This document shows, piece after piece, positions 33,779-41,860 of a DNA stretch of 64,000 nucleotides; position 1 is the first letter of the stretch; each line of letters begins with the position of its first letter. The stretch comes from Clostridia bacterium. Lineage in GTDB: Bacteria; Bacillota; Clostridia; Oscillospirales; Acutalibacteraceae. The stretch lies in NCBI GenBank assembly GCA_017441385.1, contig JAFRXY010000040.1:41363-105362 (forward strand), read 5' to 3'. Both the position numbers and the translations under genes were made by a program. The notes beneath the pieces are model-generated. The model was not told the origin of the DNA and made no database searches. It was given only the letters and a program-made list of their open reading frames with translations.

Positions 33779-34051
33779 ATGAACGAAACCCTGAACAACC
33801 TGCTGGTAGCGGCGCTGCACGACGAGAGCATCAAGGCCGCGCTTCTCGCCACGAAAAAGGCAGCCGACCCCTCGGCGGCGTTCTGTGAATGCGCGACTTC
33901 GCTGGGCTACCCCGTGACAGTGGGCGAGCTTTTCACCATGGGGGAGGAATTCAACGCGGCGATGCTGCGCAGCGTCAACGGCGGCGGCGTGGAAGGCCCC
34001 GACGGCTGGGACGACGCCTACGAGATGTTCTTCTCCGCGCTGGAAAGCTGA
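33779..34051 (+). CDS. Orphan Nif11-like small peptide with a Gly-Gly-Gly junction
   Basis: The predicted 90-residue peptide begins with a helical segment (about residues 1-58: LLVAALHDESIKAAL, then DPSAAFCECATSLGYPVTVGEL) that resembles the Nif11-like leader domain of some RiPP precursors. After RSVNGGG (68-70), a plausible protease site, come 20 residues rich in Asp, Gly, Trp and Phe. This putative core has no Cys and only one Ser, so lanthionine-type modification is unlikely. Three close ATGs exist; the one at 33779 has GGA nine bases upstream. It has its own promoter and terminator. No modifying enzyme, protease or exporter is adjacent. It could equally be a small protein of other function. 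Confidence 0.55.
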   Translation: MNETLNNLLVAALHDESIKAALLATKKAADPSAAFCECATSLGYPVTVGELFTMGEEFNAAMLRSVNGGGVEGPDGWDDAYEMFFSALES

Positions 34052-34077
34052 TTTTTTGCCGGAATAAGAACACAAAA

Positions 34078-34131
34078 CCAAAACCGCGCACGCCATTCCC
34101 GAAGCACCGGAATGACATGCGCGGTTTTTTT
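34078..34131. terminator. Bidirectional terminator between the Nif11-like and lipoprotein genes
   Basis: AAAACCGCGCA pairs with TGCGCGGTTTT, followed by further T. It ends the Nif11-like gene on the plus strand and, with its left A-run, the convergent lipoprotein gene. Confidence 0.8.
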
Positions 34132-34151
34132 CGCAAGATTCTCTCAAATTT

Positions 34152-35060
34152 TTACGCGAGCTTTGCGCCGGCTGCAATGGCGGCAAAATCGGCTTTCAGC
34201 GCATCGTCCGCGGGGGGAACGGTGAAGAAGAAGACGTAAAGCAGCTTCTTGCCCTCGACCTTTGCGTAATGGTAGGCGTTCATTTCGTTGATATAGCATT
34301 CGAAAGAGGAAACGCCGTCGTCAGTGGTGTTGATTTCCGTCACGGCCTGCCCCTCGGCGGTTTTGTAGCCGCTGGTCTGGACAAGAGAATTGCAGAATTC
34401 CTTTGCGGAGTATCCGGCGGGCACGTCGTAGGCGTAAGCGCTGACCATATATCTGCCGCAGAGATAGGTGTTGTTTCCGCTGTCTTTTGCGTCGCCGTCC
34501 AGCGTCAGGGCAATGCCGTTGATGGTCGCGTCGACAGATGCGGGAAGTTCCTGAATCTTTTTGACACTGGAAACGATGGTCTTGTATTCGTCCATGTACT
34601 TGGCAGAGGTCTTGGACATGGTGTAGAATTCAAGGAAGTAGTATTCATCGCCCATGTCAAGGATGAAATCGGTAAAGAGATACTCCTTGCCGCTGTCGGT
34701 AGTGGTGTATTCGGCATAGGCTATATCGCCGTATTTCTGAAGTTCCGTCAGATCTTTCTGACCCGCGAGTGTTTCCATGAGCATCTGATCGGCGTTCTTG
34801 CCGCTGAATTTGATTTCCGTGGCGGGAACAGCGCCGACATTCATGCCGTATCCCGACCAGAAATAGCAGGTGATGTAGGTGTCGGCTTTTTCTGTGATGG
34901 AGGGGTCTTCCTTCATGTCGTTGCGGACGGTTACCTCGATATTGCCGGCGGTGATCGTCTGGGTGAAATTCGCCTTCTTCTGGAGCGCTGTGCAGGAAAC
35001 CATGGAGAGCAGCAGCGCCACCACGGCCGTCAGAGTGATGAGTCGTTTGGTTGCTTTCAT
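34152..35060 (-). CDS. Predicted lipoprotein of unknown function
   Basis: The 302-residue protein has a clear lipoprotein signal: basic start MKATKR, hydrophobic core and LSMVSC with Cys23. The mature part seems to hold two related halves, each with a Tyr-rich strand pattern (IKFSGKNADQMLMETL... / VPAGYSAKEFCNSL... type) suggesting a duplicated alpha/beta module of about 120 residues. I do not recognise the family. It is monocistronic, with GGAGG eight bases before ATG, a consensus promoter and a terminator. Expected at the outer face of the membrane. Confidence 0.65.
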   Translation of the reverse strand: MKATKRLITLTAVVALLLSMVSCTALQKKANFTQTITAGNIEVTVRNDMKEDPSITEKADTYITCYFWSGYGMNVGAVPATEIKFSGKNADQMLMETLAGQKDLTELQKYGDIAYAEYTTTDSGKEYLFTDFILDMGDEYYFLEFYTMSKTSAKYMDEYKTIVSSVKKIQELPASVDATINGIALTLDGDAKDSGNNTYLCGRYMVSAYAYDVPAGYSAKEFCNSLVQTSGYKTAEGQAVTEINTTDDGVSSFECYINEMNAYHYAKVEGKKLLYVFFFTVPPADDALKADFAAIAAGAKLA

Positions 35061-35093
35061 GTCAAAAACCTCCGTTAATTAATGGATAACAAT

Positions 35094-35122
35094 ATTTTAA
35101 CATATTTTTTTCATTCTGTCAA
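35094..35122 (-). promoter_or_regulatory. Consensus promoter of the lipoprotein gene
   Basis: On the minus strand TTGACA (35122-35117) and TAAAAT (35099-35094) are exactly 17 bases apart, about 30 bases from the ATG. One of the best promoters in the window. Confidence 0.85.
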
Positions 35123-35176
35123 CACTTTATGCAAAAAATTTCGTTTAATAAACAAATTCAGTTGAATGCCGAAAAA

Positions 35177-36397
35177 TCAGCTCTGACGGTAATCCTTCAA
35201 AAAATCGCGCAGCCCCTCGGCGGCCTGTTTGAGGTCGTCCACACAGGGCAGGTAGACCACGCGGAAGTGATCGGGGGTCTCCCAGTGGAATCCGCCGCCG
35301 TGGGTGAGCAGAATCTTCTTCTCCTTGAGGAAATCCAGCACGAATTTCTCGTCGTCGGTGATGTGGAAGCGCTCCGTGTCGATTTTCGGGAAGATGTAGA
35401 AGGCCGCCTTGGGCTTGACCACGCTCATGCCGGGAATGGAATTGATCGCGTCGCAGATGAACTTACGCTGCTCGTAGATTCTGCCGCCCGGAACCAGCAG
35501 CTCCTTTGCGGTGTAGGCGTTTTTCAGGGCGACGGGAATGAGCGACTGCGCCGGCACGTTGGAGCAAAGACGCATGGAGGAAAGGAGATTGATGCCTTCG
35601 ATGTAGCCCTTCACATGGGATTTGTCGCCGCAGAGGGTCATCCAGCCGCAGCGGTAGCCGGCGATGAGGTGGGACTTGGAAAGTCCGTTGAAGGTGACGG
35701 AAAAGATATCCGGCGCGAGAGAGGAAATGGAGATGTGCTCCAGACCGTCCATCACAAGGCGGTCGTAGATTTCGTCGGAGAAGACGATGAGGTCATTCTC
35801 GCGGGCGATCCGGGCGATCTCTTCCAGCAGTTCGCGGGAATAAAGCGCGCCGGTGGGGTTGTTGGGATTGATGATGACGATGCCCTTGGTGCGGGGAGTG
35901 ACCTTGCGGCGGATATCGTCGAGGTCGGGGAACCAGTCGGCGCTTTCGTCGCATATGTAATGCACCGCCTTGCCGCCGGCCAGCGTGACGGAAGCCGTCC
36001 AGAGCGGGTAGTCGGGGGCGGGCACCAGCACCTCGTCGCCGCTGTCGAGCAGACCCTGCATGGAAAGGGTGATGAGTTCGCTCGCGCCGTTGCCGGTGTA
36101 GATGTCGTCGGGCGTGACGCCGGCGATGTGCTTGACATTCACGCAGTAATCGGCGATGGCCTGCCGTGCCGCGGGAAGTCCCTTGGAATCGGAATAGCCC
36201 TCGGTGGAAGTCAGGTTGGACTGCATGGCGGCGATGACTTCATCGGGCGCGCGGAATCCGAAGGGCGCGGGATTGCCGATGTTGAGCTTAAGGATTTTTT
36301 CACCGTTTGCGATCATGCGGTTGGCTTCGTCCATGACGGGACCGCGGATATCGTAGCACACTTTGTCCAGTTTGTGCGATTTCTGGAATGTTCTCAT
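35177..36397 (-). CDS. alaA: Class I aminotransferase, alanine aminotransferase (AlaA) type
   Basis: The 406-residue PLP enzyme of fold type I resembles AlaA-type alanine-pyruvate/glutamate aminotransferases. Signatures are LNIGNPAPFGFRAP (about residue 38), GYSDSKGLPAARQAI, YTGNGASELI, VPAPDYPLW, NPNNPTGALYS (about 180), the SDEIYDRL aspartate and the PLP-lysine block FNGLSKSHLIAGYR (about 238-251). It is cytoplasmic. The gene precedes the lipoprotein gene on the same strand, but that gene has its own promoter. The exact amino acid specificity cannot be fixed from sequence; AlaA-like and MalY/aspartate types share many motifs. Confidence 0.85.
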   Translation of the reverse strand: MRTFQKSHKLDKVCYDIRGPVMDEANRMIANGEKILKLNIGNPAPFGFRAPDEVIAAMQSNLTSTEGYSDSKGLPAARQAIADYCVNVKHIAGVTPDDIYTGNGASELITLSMQGLLDSGDEVLVPAPDYPLWTASVTLAGGKAVHYICDESADWFPDLDDIRRKVTPRTKGIVIINPNNPTGALYSRELLEEIARIARENDLIVFSDEIYDRLVMDGLEHISISSLAPDIFSVTFNGLSKSHLIAGYRCGWMTLCGDKSHVKGYIEGINLLSSMRLCSNVPAQSLIPVALKNAYTAKELLVPGGRIYEQRKFICDAINSIPGMSVVKPKAAFYIFPKIDTERFHITDDEKFVLDFLKEKKILLTHGGGFHWETPDHFRVVYLPCVDDLKQAAEGLRDFLKDYRQS

Positions 36398-36483
36398 AAC
36401 GCATACCTTCTCATTTTTTTCATATTATGCCGATGTGCGGCGTTCCTTACATCATAGCACAGTTTTTCCGGCAAGTCAACCGC

Positions 36484-36532
36484 AAAAAAACGGACAATAC
36501 GGAGAAGACCGCAGCCTTCTCCGTATTGTCCG
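36484..36532 (-). terminator. Terminator of the ABC exporter gene
   Basis: A perfect 17-bp stem (36491-36507 with 36516-36532, CGGACAATACGGAGAAG) with an eight-base loop is followed on the minus strand by seven T. It lies 40 bases past the ABC gene stop. Confidence 0.9.
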
Positions 36533-36571
36533 TAAGGATTGTGAGGTTCTTGCTGGTGAAAGGAATGGGAT

Positions 36572-39268
36572 TTATTCCGTCCGCAGCGCCACGACGGGGT
36601 CTTTCTTGGCGGCGAGGCCGGAGGGAATGAGGCCGGCAATCAGGGTGAGCGCCATGCTGATGAGCACCAGCACCACCGCGCCGTTGAGGGGGAGCTTCGA
36701 CACATCGGATATGCCGGAAAGGGATTTGATCAGCGCGTTGACCGGAAGGTTGAGCAGCAGCGTGGAGCCGATGCCCAGCGCGCCGGCGACAAAGCCGATA
36801 ATGAGCGTTTCGGCGTTGAAGACTCTGGAAATGTCCTTCTTCGACGCGCCGATGGAACGCAGAATGCCGATTTCCTTGGTGCGTTCCAGCACCGAAATAT
36901 AGGTGATAATGCCGATCATGATGGAAGACACCACCAGCGAAATCGAAACAAAGGCGATCAGCACATAGGAAATCATATTGATAATGGTGGAAATCGAGCT
37001 CATCATGATGCCCACGATGTCGGAATAGGATATCTGTTCTTCCTCGCTCTTGCCCTGGTTGTAATCGCTGATGAGCTGTTCGATATGCTCCTTGGATTCA
37101 AAGTCGACGGGATAGAGCCGGATGATGCTCGGGTCGTCAAGGTCGGCAACGCCGAGTTTCGCGAGGTTTTCCTCATAGGTGGTCCTGGGCTGCGCCTGCT
37201 CGGTATAGCCCGCGATCAGCCTTGCCCGTTCTTCCTCCGGGAGCGAGGCGAGGTACTGCTGCGTTTCCTCCGGCAGGGTGGCGATGAAGGCCTCCGTCCG
37301 CCGCTGCTGTTCCTCCGCCGCCTGCCGGAATTCCGCCTGCTGTTCGGGGGTCATGGCGCTGAAATCGGGCGGGGCTTGTTCTTCCTCCTCCTTCTCGAAG
37401 GGAAGGCCGGTGAAGACGTCGGTTTCGGGGCGGGCCTTCTGTTCCCTGACAAGCTCGCTCTTTTCGGTCTCCCGAATGACGTATTCCATCAGCTCATGGG
37501 TGTAGCCGATGACGCCGGTGATGGAAGCCGAAGCCGCGTCGGGATTGGGCCGGACGATGCCCACGACCTTCAGCTCCACGCCGCCGTCCACCGCTTTTTT
37601 GAGAAGAATCTCGTCCTCCCGCAGGTCTTTATACATGCCTGTCAGCGGGTCTTTGGCGTAGAGTTCGCTGCTGAGAAGCAGCCTGAACCGTAGCTCCAGC
37701 AGCTCGTCATAGGTGAAGGAGAGCGACGGAATGTCCACCGCTTCGCCCGACATGACCTTCTTCATGATATCGTCCACCTCGCGCTGGTCCTTCAGGCCGA
37801 GGGAATACAGCTCGACGTCGCTGATTTCGTTCTTCTTGGTGACGGCCACCACCACTTCGTCGAAGCTCTGCGGCCACCGGCCGGCCAGCATGTCGTACTG
37901 CGAATCCAGCAGGGCGGGGTTGTCGATGAGTTCGCTCCAGAAACTGTCGCTGTTCTGGGTGAAAATGGAAGTGGAAGAACTCGCCTGCTGGGGCATCATC
38001 TTCTCCATGACCTTGCTGGGATTGACCTGAATCGCGCCGTTGGAAGTATCGGCGCTGAATACGTTGAGCGGCGCGTCGTAGGAATACTGAATCGCGCTGG
38101 TGTATTCCTGCATCTTTTGGCCGTTTTCGTCCTGTTCGATGTATTGCTTGAAGGCCGCGAGGTTGTTGATCTTGGCCTCGGCGATCATGGTGTTCATGAG
38201 ATCCGCCATGACGGTGGAGGAATAGACCTTGTCCATGTCGTGATGCGCGTCGGACGACCGTTCCTCCTGTAAGGTGGCGATCATGGTGCCGATGTCCACC
38301 GACTCCTTCTGAATGGTGAGGGGATAGGAGGAAAGGGTGTCCTCCTGCACCTTGTCGATGTAGAGCTGGAATCCGTTGGAGAGGGAGAGAATCAGCGCGA
38401 TGCCGATAATGCCGATACTGCCCGCAAAGGCGGTGAGAATGGTGCGCCCCTTCTTGGTCATGAGGTTGTTGAGGGAGAGGGAGAAGGCAGTCAGCATCGA
38501 CATGGAAGTTTTTTGCTTTTTCTCCTTTTTCTTCTTCCCCTTGGAGTCGGTGCCTTCGCTCTTTGTTTGGGCGGCGGTGAATGCGCCGGGGCTGTAGGGG
38601 TTGGAATCGTCGGTAATCCGGCCGTCCAGCAGTTTTACGATTCGCGAGGAATATTCCCCGGCCAGATCGGGATTGTGGGTCACCATGATGACCAGCTTTT
38701 CCTTGGCGATTTCCTTCAGCAGCTCCATGATCTGCACGCTCGTGCCGGAATCCAGCGCGCCGGTGGGTTCGTCGGCGAGAAGGATTTCCGGGTTGTTGAC
38801 CAGCGCCCGGGCGATGGCGACGCGCTGCATCTGTCCGCCCGACATCTGATTGGGCTTCTTGCGGAGCTGGTCGCCCAGACCCACCTTCTGAAGCACCTCC
38901 GTCGCCCGCTTGCGGCGTTCGGATTTGGACACGCCGGAGAGCGTCAGCGCCAGCTCGACGTTGGAAAGCACCGACTGGTGCGGAATCAGATTGTAATTCT
39001 GAAAGACAAAGCCGATGGAATGGTTGCGGTAGGCGTCCCAGTCGCCGTCCTTGAATTTCTTGGTGGATTTGTCGTTGATGCTCAGGTCGCCGCTGTCGTA
39101 CCGGTCGAGCCCGCCGATGATATTCAGCATGGTGGTCTTGCCGCAGCCCGACGGCCCCAGAATGGAGACGAATTCATTCTCGCGGAATGCAATGCTCACG
39201 CCCCGCAGCGCTTCTACCTTATTGCTGCCGGCGGAATAGGATTTGACGATGTCCGTTAGTTTCAGCAT
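36572..39268 (-). CDS. One-piece ABC exporter: ATPase fused to FtsX/MacB-like permease
   Basis: In this 898-residue protein residues 1-225 form an ABC ATPase of the LolD/MacB group: Walker A GPSGCGKTT, Q-loop FVFQNYNLIP, signature MSGGQMQRVA, Walker B LLADEPTGALDS. A Lys-rich linker (about 235-255) leads to a first membrane helix (about 275-300), a large extracytoplasmic domain with a Gln/Glu-rich segment (about 625-690), and three C-terminal helices of the FtsX type (YISVLERTKEIGILRSIGAS). Such proteins act in lipoprotein, peptide or envelope-stress export. ATG follows AAAGGA. It stands alone with a terminator; no two-component system is adjacent, so substrate is unknown. Confidence 0.9.
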   Translation of the reverse strand: MLKLTDIVKSYSAGSNKVEALRGVSIAFRENEFVSILGPSGCGKTTMLNIIGGLDRYDSGDLSINDKSTKKFKDGDWDAYRNHSIGFVFQNYNLIPHQSVLSNVELALTLSGVSKSERRKRATEVLQKVGLGDQLRKKPNQMSGGQMQRVAIARALVNNPEILLADEPTGALDSGTSVQIMELLKEIAKEKLVIMVTHNPDLAGEYSSRIVKLLDGRITDDSNPYSPGAFTAAQTKSEGTDSKGKKKKEKKQKTSMSMLTAFSLSLNNLMTKKGRTILTAFAGSIGIIGIALILSLSNGFQLYIDKVQEDTLSSYPLTIQKESVDIGTMIATLQEERSSDAHHDMDKVYSSTVMADLMNTMIAEAKINNLAAFKQYIEQDENGQKMQEYTSAIQYSYDAPLNVFSADTSNGAIQVNPSKVMEKMMPQQASSSTSIFTQNSDSFWSELIDNPALLDSQYDMLAGRWPQSFDEVVVAVTKKNEISDVELYSLGLKDQREVDDIMKKVMSGEAVDIPSLSFTYDELLELRFRLLLSSELYAKDPLTGMYKDLREDEILLKKAVDGGVELKVVGIVRPNPDAASASITGVIGYTHELMEYVIRETEKSELVREQKARPETDVFTGLPFEKEEEEQAPPDFSAMTPEQQAEFRQAAEEQQRRTEAFIATLPEETQQYLASLPEEERARLIAGYTEQAQPRTTYEENLAKLGVADLDDPSIIRLYPVDFESKEHIEQLISDYNQGKSEEEQISYSDIVGIMMSSISTIINMISYVLIAFVSISLVVSSIMIGIITYISVLERTKEIGILRSIGASKKDISRVFNAETLIIGFVAGALGIGSTLLLNLPVNALIKSLSGISDVSKLPLNGAVVLVLISMALTLIAGLIPSGLAAKKDPVVALRTE

Positions 39269-39393
39269 ATTTTTTCGTTATCCTTTTTCAAAATATTTTT
39301 ATATCCTTATTTTACCTGATATATTGTAGTATGTCAATATAAATCCAGTTTAAACGGCGGAAAAGCAATTATTGATTTCCCTTCCCCAACCTA

Positions 39394-39423
39394 TTGACAA
39401 GACCCGTGGAAAACTGCTATAAT
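39394..39423 (+). promoter_or_regulatory. Promoter of the yicC operon
   Basis: TTGACA (39394-39399) and TATAAT (39418-39423) are 18 bases apart with an extended -10 TG at 39415-39416. It starts the long conserved block that may run to spoVM. Confidence 0.85.
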
Positions 39424-39510
39424 GTAATTTACAGAAATATCTGCATTTTACTGTTTGCGCCCTGATTGTCACAGATTCGGCGCAAATCATCATATGAAAG
39501 GACGGAGCGT

Positions 39511-40389
39511 ATGGTAAGAAGCATGACGGGCTACGGCCACGCTCAGGCGACCCTTCACGGGCGGGATATCTCCGTGGAAATACGGTCAGTCAATCACAAA
39601 TATTTTGACTTTTCGGTCAGAACCCCGCGGGGCTATTCCTTTGTCGAGGACAAAATCAGGAATTTCGTCAAGGAACGGGTGTCGAGGGGCAAGATCGACG
39701 TCTATGTCACCGTCCTCACCGTCGACGAAACGGCGGCGGAAGTGATTCTCAACAAATCGCTGGCGGAAGGCTACATCAAAGCGCTGCACGAACTGGGCGC
39801 CGAATTCGGCCTGAAAGACGACGTGACGGTTTCCAGCGTCGCAAGGTATTCCGACATCTTCACCGTCAAGAAGGCGGAGCAGGACGAGGACGAGGTCTGG
39901 CACGACCTCTCCGGCGTGCTGGAAGAAGCCATCGGGCGCTTTATCGCCATGCGGGAAGCCGAAGGCGTGAAGCTGCGCGAAGACGTGACCGGCCGGATGA
40001 AGCACATTCTTGCGGTGGTGGAAAGAATAGAAACGCTTTCCCCCCAGACGCTGGAGAATTACCGGGCGCGTCTGCGGGCGAAGATCGAGGAACTGCTGGG
40101 GGACGCTTCGGTGGACGAACAGCGGCTGCTTACCGAAACGGCGATATTCGCCGACAAGATTGCCGTCGATGAAGAAACCGTCCGCCTGAGAAGCCATTTC
40201 GACCAGATGCGGAAAATGCTGGATTCCGGCGAAGCGGTGGGACGCAAGCTGGACTTCATCGTGCAGGAGATGAACCGCGAGGCCAATACCATCGGCTCCA
40301 AGTGCCAGAATTCCGACGTCGCACACCTTGTCGTCGAAATCAAAGCCGAAATCGAAAAAATCCGCGAACAGATCCAAAACATTGAATAA
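39511..40389 (+). CDS. yicC: YicC/YloC-family endoribonuclease
   Basis: The 292-residue protein begins with MVRSMTGYG, diagnostic for the YicC/YloC family, and has VEIRSVNHKYFDF (about residue 24), a helical middle and a C-terminal LDFIVQEMNREANTIGSK followed by EIKAEIEKIREQIQNIE. YicC proteins are now regarded as RNases acting on small RNA or mRNA. The chosen ATG at 39511 has GGACGGAG just upstream; the longer open frame from 39466 overlaps the predicted leader without a site. As in Bacillus, it is followed by remA and gmk. Confidence 0.92.
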   Translation: MVRSMTGYGHAQATLHGRDISVEIRSVNHKYFDFSVRTPRGYSFVEDKIRNFVKERVSRGKIDVYVTVLTVDETAAEVILNKSLAEGYIKALHELGAEFGLKDDVTVSSVARYSDIFTVKKAEQDEDEVWHDLSGVLEEAIGRFIAMREAEGVKLREDVTGRMKHILAVVERIETLSPQTLENYRARLRAKIEELLGDASVDEQRLLTETAIFADKIAVDEETVRLRSHFDQMRKMLDSGEAVGRKLDFIVQEMNREANTIGSKCQNSDVAHLVVEIKAEIEKIREQIQNIE

Positions 40390-40552
40390 GTGTGAAGTGT
40401 GGAGTTTGGAGTGAAGGAAGGCGCGGAGCGCCTTGGAATAAAGAACGCTCGCATTTTGTAATTGTTACTGCATAGCATGTTTCTAAGCATTATTAAGCGA
40501 GCTTGCGGCATTAAGCGAGCTTGCGGCGCTCCACAACTCCACTCTCACTTAA
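40390..40552 (+). repeat. Composite repeat with inverted ends between yicC and remA
   Basis: The left end (AAGTGTGGAGTTTGGAGTG) is approximately the reverse complement of the right end (CCACAACTCCACTCTCACTT). Inside are a GGCGCGGAGCGCC-TTGGAATAAAG hairpin block seen upstream of other genes here and an 18-bp direct repeat, ATTAAGCGAGCTTGCGGC, in tandem near 40492-40527. No gene in it. Confidence 0.55.
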
Positions 40553-40565
40553 AAGGGAGGAACAG

Positions 40566-40856
40566 ATGAAATTAATCAACGTCGGCTACGGCAATATGGT
40601 GGCCGTGAGCCATATTATAGCGATTGTGAGTCCTGATTCCGCGCCGATCAAGCGCATGGTGCAGGACGCGAAGGAACGCGGCACCGCCATTGACGCGACC
40701 TTCGGACGGCGAACAAAGGCGGTCATCATTACCGACAGCGACCATGTGATTCTGTCGGCGATCCAGCCCAAGCACATTGCCGGCAGGGTGGACAACCGCG
40801 AGGACGCGCCGTCCGACCATTTTGAAGAAAGCGAGGAGAATGACACAGATGAATGA
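40566..40856 (+). CDS. remA: RemA-like DUF370 regulator
   Basis: The 96-residue protein matches RemA (DUF370): [20 protein letters not shown] at the start, [29 protein letters not shown] and [11 protein letters not shown]. In Bacillus subtilis RemA is a DNA-binding activator of biofilm matrix and osmoprotection genes and forms ring-like oligomers. The ATG is seven bases after GGGAGG. Genome position between yicC and gmk is conserved. A C-terminal acidic tail of about 20 residues is added to the core. Its last codons overlap the gmk start by eight bases. Whether it controls the Pel-like locus in this genome is only a hypothesis. Confidence 0.9.
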   Translation: MKLINVGYGNMVAVSHIIAIVSPDSAPIKRMVQDAKERGTAIDATFGRRTKAVIITDSDHVILSAIQPKHIAGRVDNREDAPSDHFEESEENDTDE

Positions 40857-41511
40857 CAGAAAGAACAGGGGCATTATCATTATCGTTTCCGGCCCGTCCG
40901 CTTCGGGCAAGGGCACGGTGGTCAGCCGTGCGCTGGCGAAGGCCGACGACGCGCGGCTGGAGGTGCAGCTTTCGGTATCCATGACCACCCGCGGCATCGG
41001 CAAGGGCGAAGTGGACGGAGAAACCTACTTTTATGTTTCCAAAGAGGATTTTGAAAAGAATATTGCAGAGAATAATCTGGTGGAATACAACTGCTACGCC
41101 GGCGAGTATTACGGCACGCCGAAGGATAAGCTGGAAGGCTGGCTGAATGCCGGCAGCAGCGTGATTCTGGAGATCGACGTCAACGGGGCGAAGCAGGTAT
41201 TGGAAAAATACCCCGAAGCGGTGACGGTCTATATCCTTCCTCCCTCCTTTCAGGAGCTGGAATACCGCCTGCGCAGCAGGGGGCGGGACAGCGAGGAAAA
41301 GATCAGGTACCGCCTTGCCAAGGGCCGGGACGAGATTCCCGAAGCGCACTGGTACGACTACATTCTGGTCAACGAAATCATCGAGGAATCGGCGGACGAT
41401 CTGCTCTGCGTGATCCGTGCGGAACAGAGCAGCCGCAGACATATAGAATACAAAATTGACGAGGTGCTTGCAACTTATGGAGAAGAACAAGAAGATCAAC
41501 AGAACGATTGA
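40849..41511 (+). CDS. gmk: Guanylate kinase
   Basis: The 220-residue enzyme phosphorylates GMP to GDP. It has the P-loop GPSASGKGT (about residues 14-22), the GMP-binding [42 protein letters not shown] and the lid segment [18 protein letters not shown]. The start ATG at 40849 is ten bases after GAGGAG; the ATG at 40840 is too close to that site. It overlaps remA upstream and rpoZ downstream, so translation along this block is tightly coupled. Confidence 0.95.
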   Translation: MNDRKNRGIIIIVSGPSASGKGTVVSRALAKADDARLEVQLSVSMTTRGIGKGEVDGETYFYVSKEDFEKNIAENNLVEYNCYAGEYYGTPKDKLEGWLNAGSSVILEIDVNGAKQVLEKYPEAVTVYILPPSFQELEYRLRSRGRDSEEKIRYRLAKGRDEIPEAHWYDYILVNEIIEESADDLLCVIRAEQSSRRHIEYKIDEVLATYGEEQEDQQND

Positions 41512-41818
41512 CGATATTTTTGAAATGACCGAGAGCCGGTATTCGCTGGTCAACGCCATCAGCAAGAAGGCGCGGGAAATCGCCGACGAAGCGGAGTCCA
41601 ACAACGACGTGCTTTACCGCAAGCCGGTCAACATGGTGATTGACCGCCTGCTGGACGGCAGAGCCACCATCGAGCACATCGAGCCGGAGGAAGAAGAATA
41701 TCATCCCCACGATTTCCCCGTGCAGACCGTGAATTACACCCTTGATTCCGACGACGACGAACAGTCCGACCCCGATTCCGACCCCGACTCCGAATCCGAT
41801 GGAGATGAGGAAGAATAA
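41477..41818 (+). CDS. rpoZ: RNA polymerase omega subunit with an acidic tail
   Basis: The first about 70 residues match omega: [29 protein letters not shown] and VLYRKPVNMVIDRLLDG, the part that clamps the beta-prime C-terminus. The tail from about residue 73 is highly acidic and ends in a Asp/Ser/Glu run of about 25 residues, longer than in most omega proteins. ATG at 41477 follows GAGGTG by ten bases and lies within the last codons of gmk (35-base overlap). priA follows after 42 bases; the coaBC gene often found between them in Bacilli is absent. Confidence 0.9.
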   Translation: MEKNKKINRTIDDIFEMTESRYSLVNAISKKAREIADEAESNNDVLYRKPVNMVIDRLLDGRATIEHIEPEEEEYHPHDFPVQTVNYTLDSDDDEQSDPDSDPDSESDGDEEE

Positions 41819-41860
41819 TAACAGTGTCTGTGCGGCGGTTCCGGAAGGCGGTGAGAGCGT

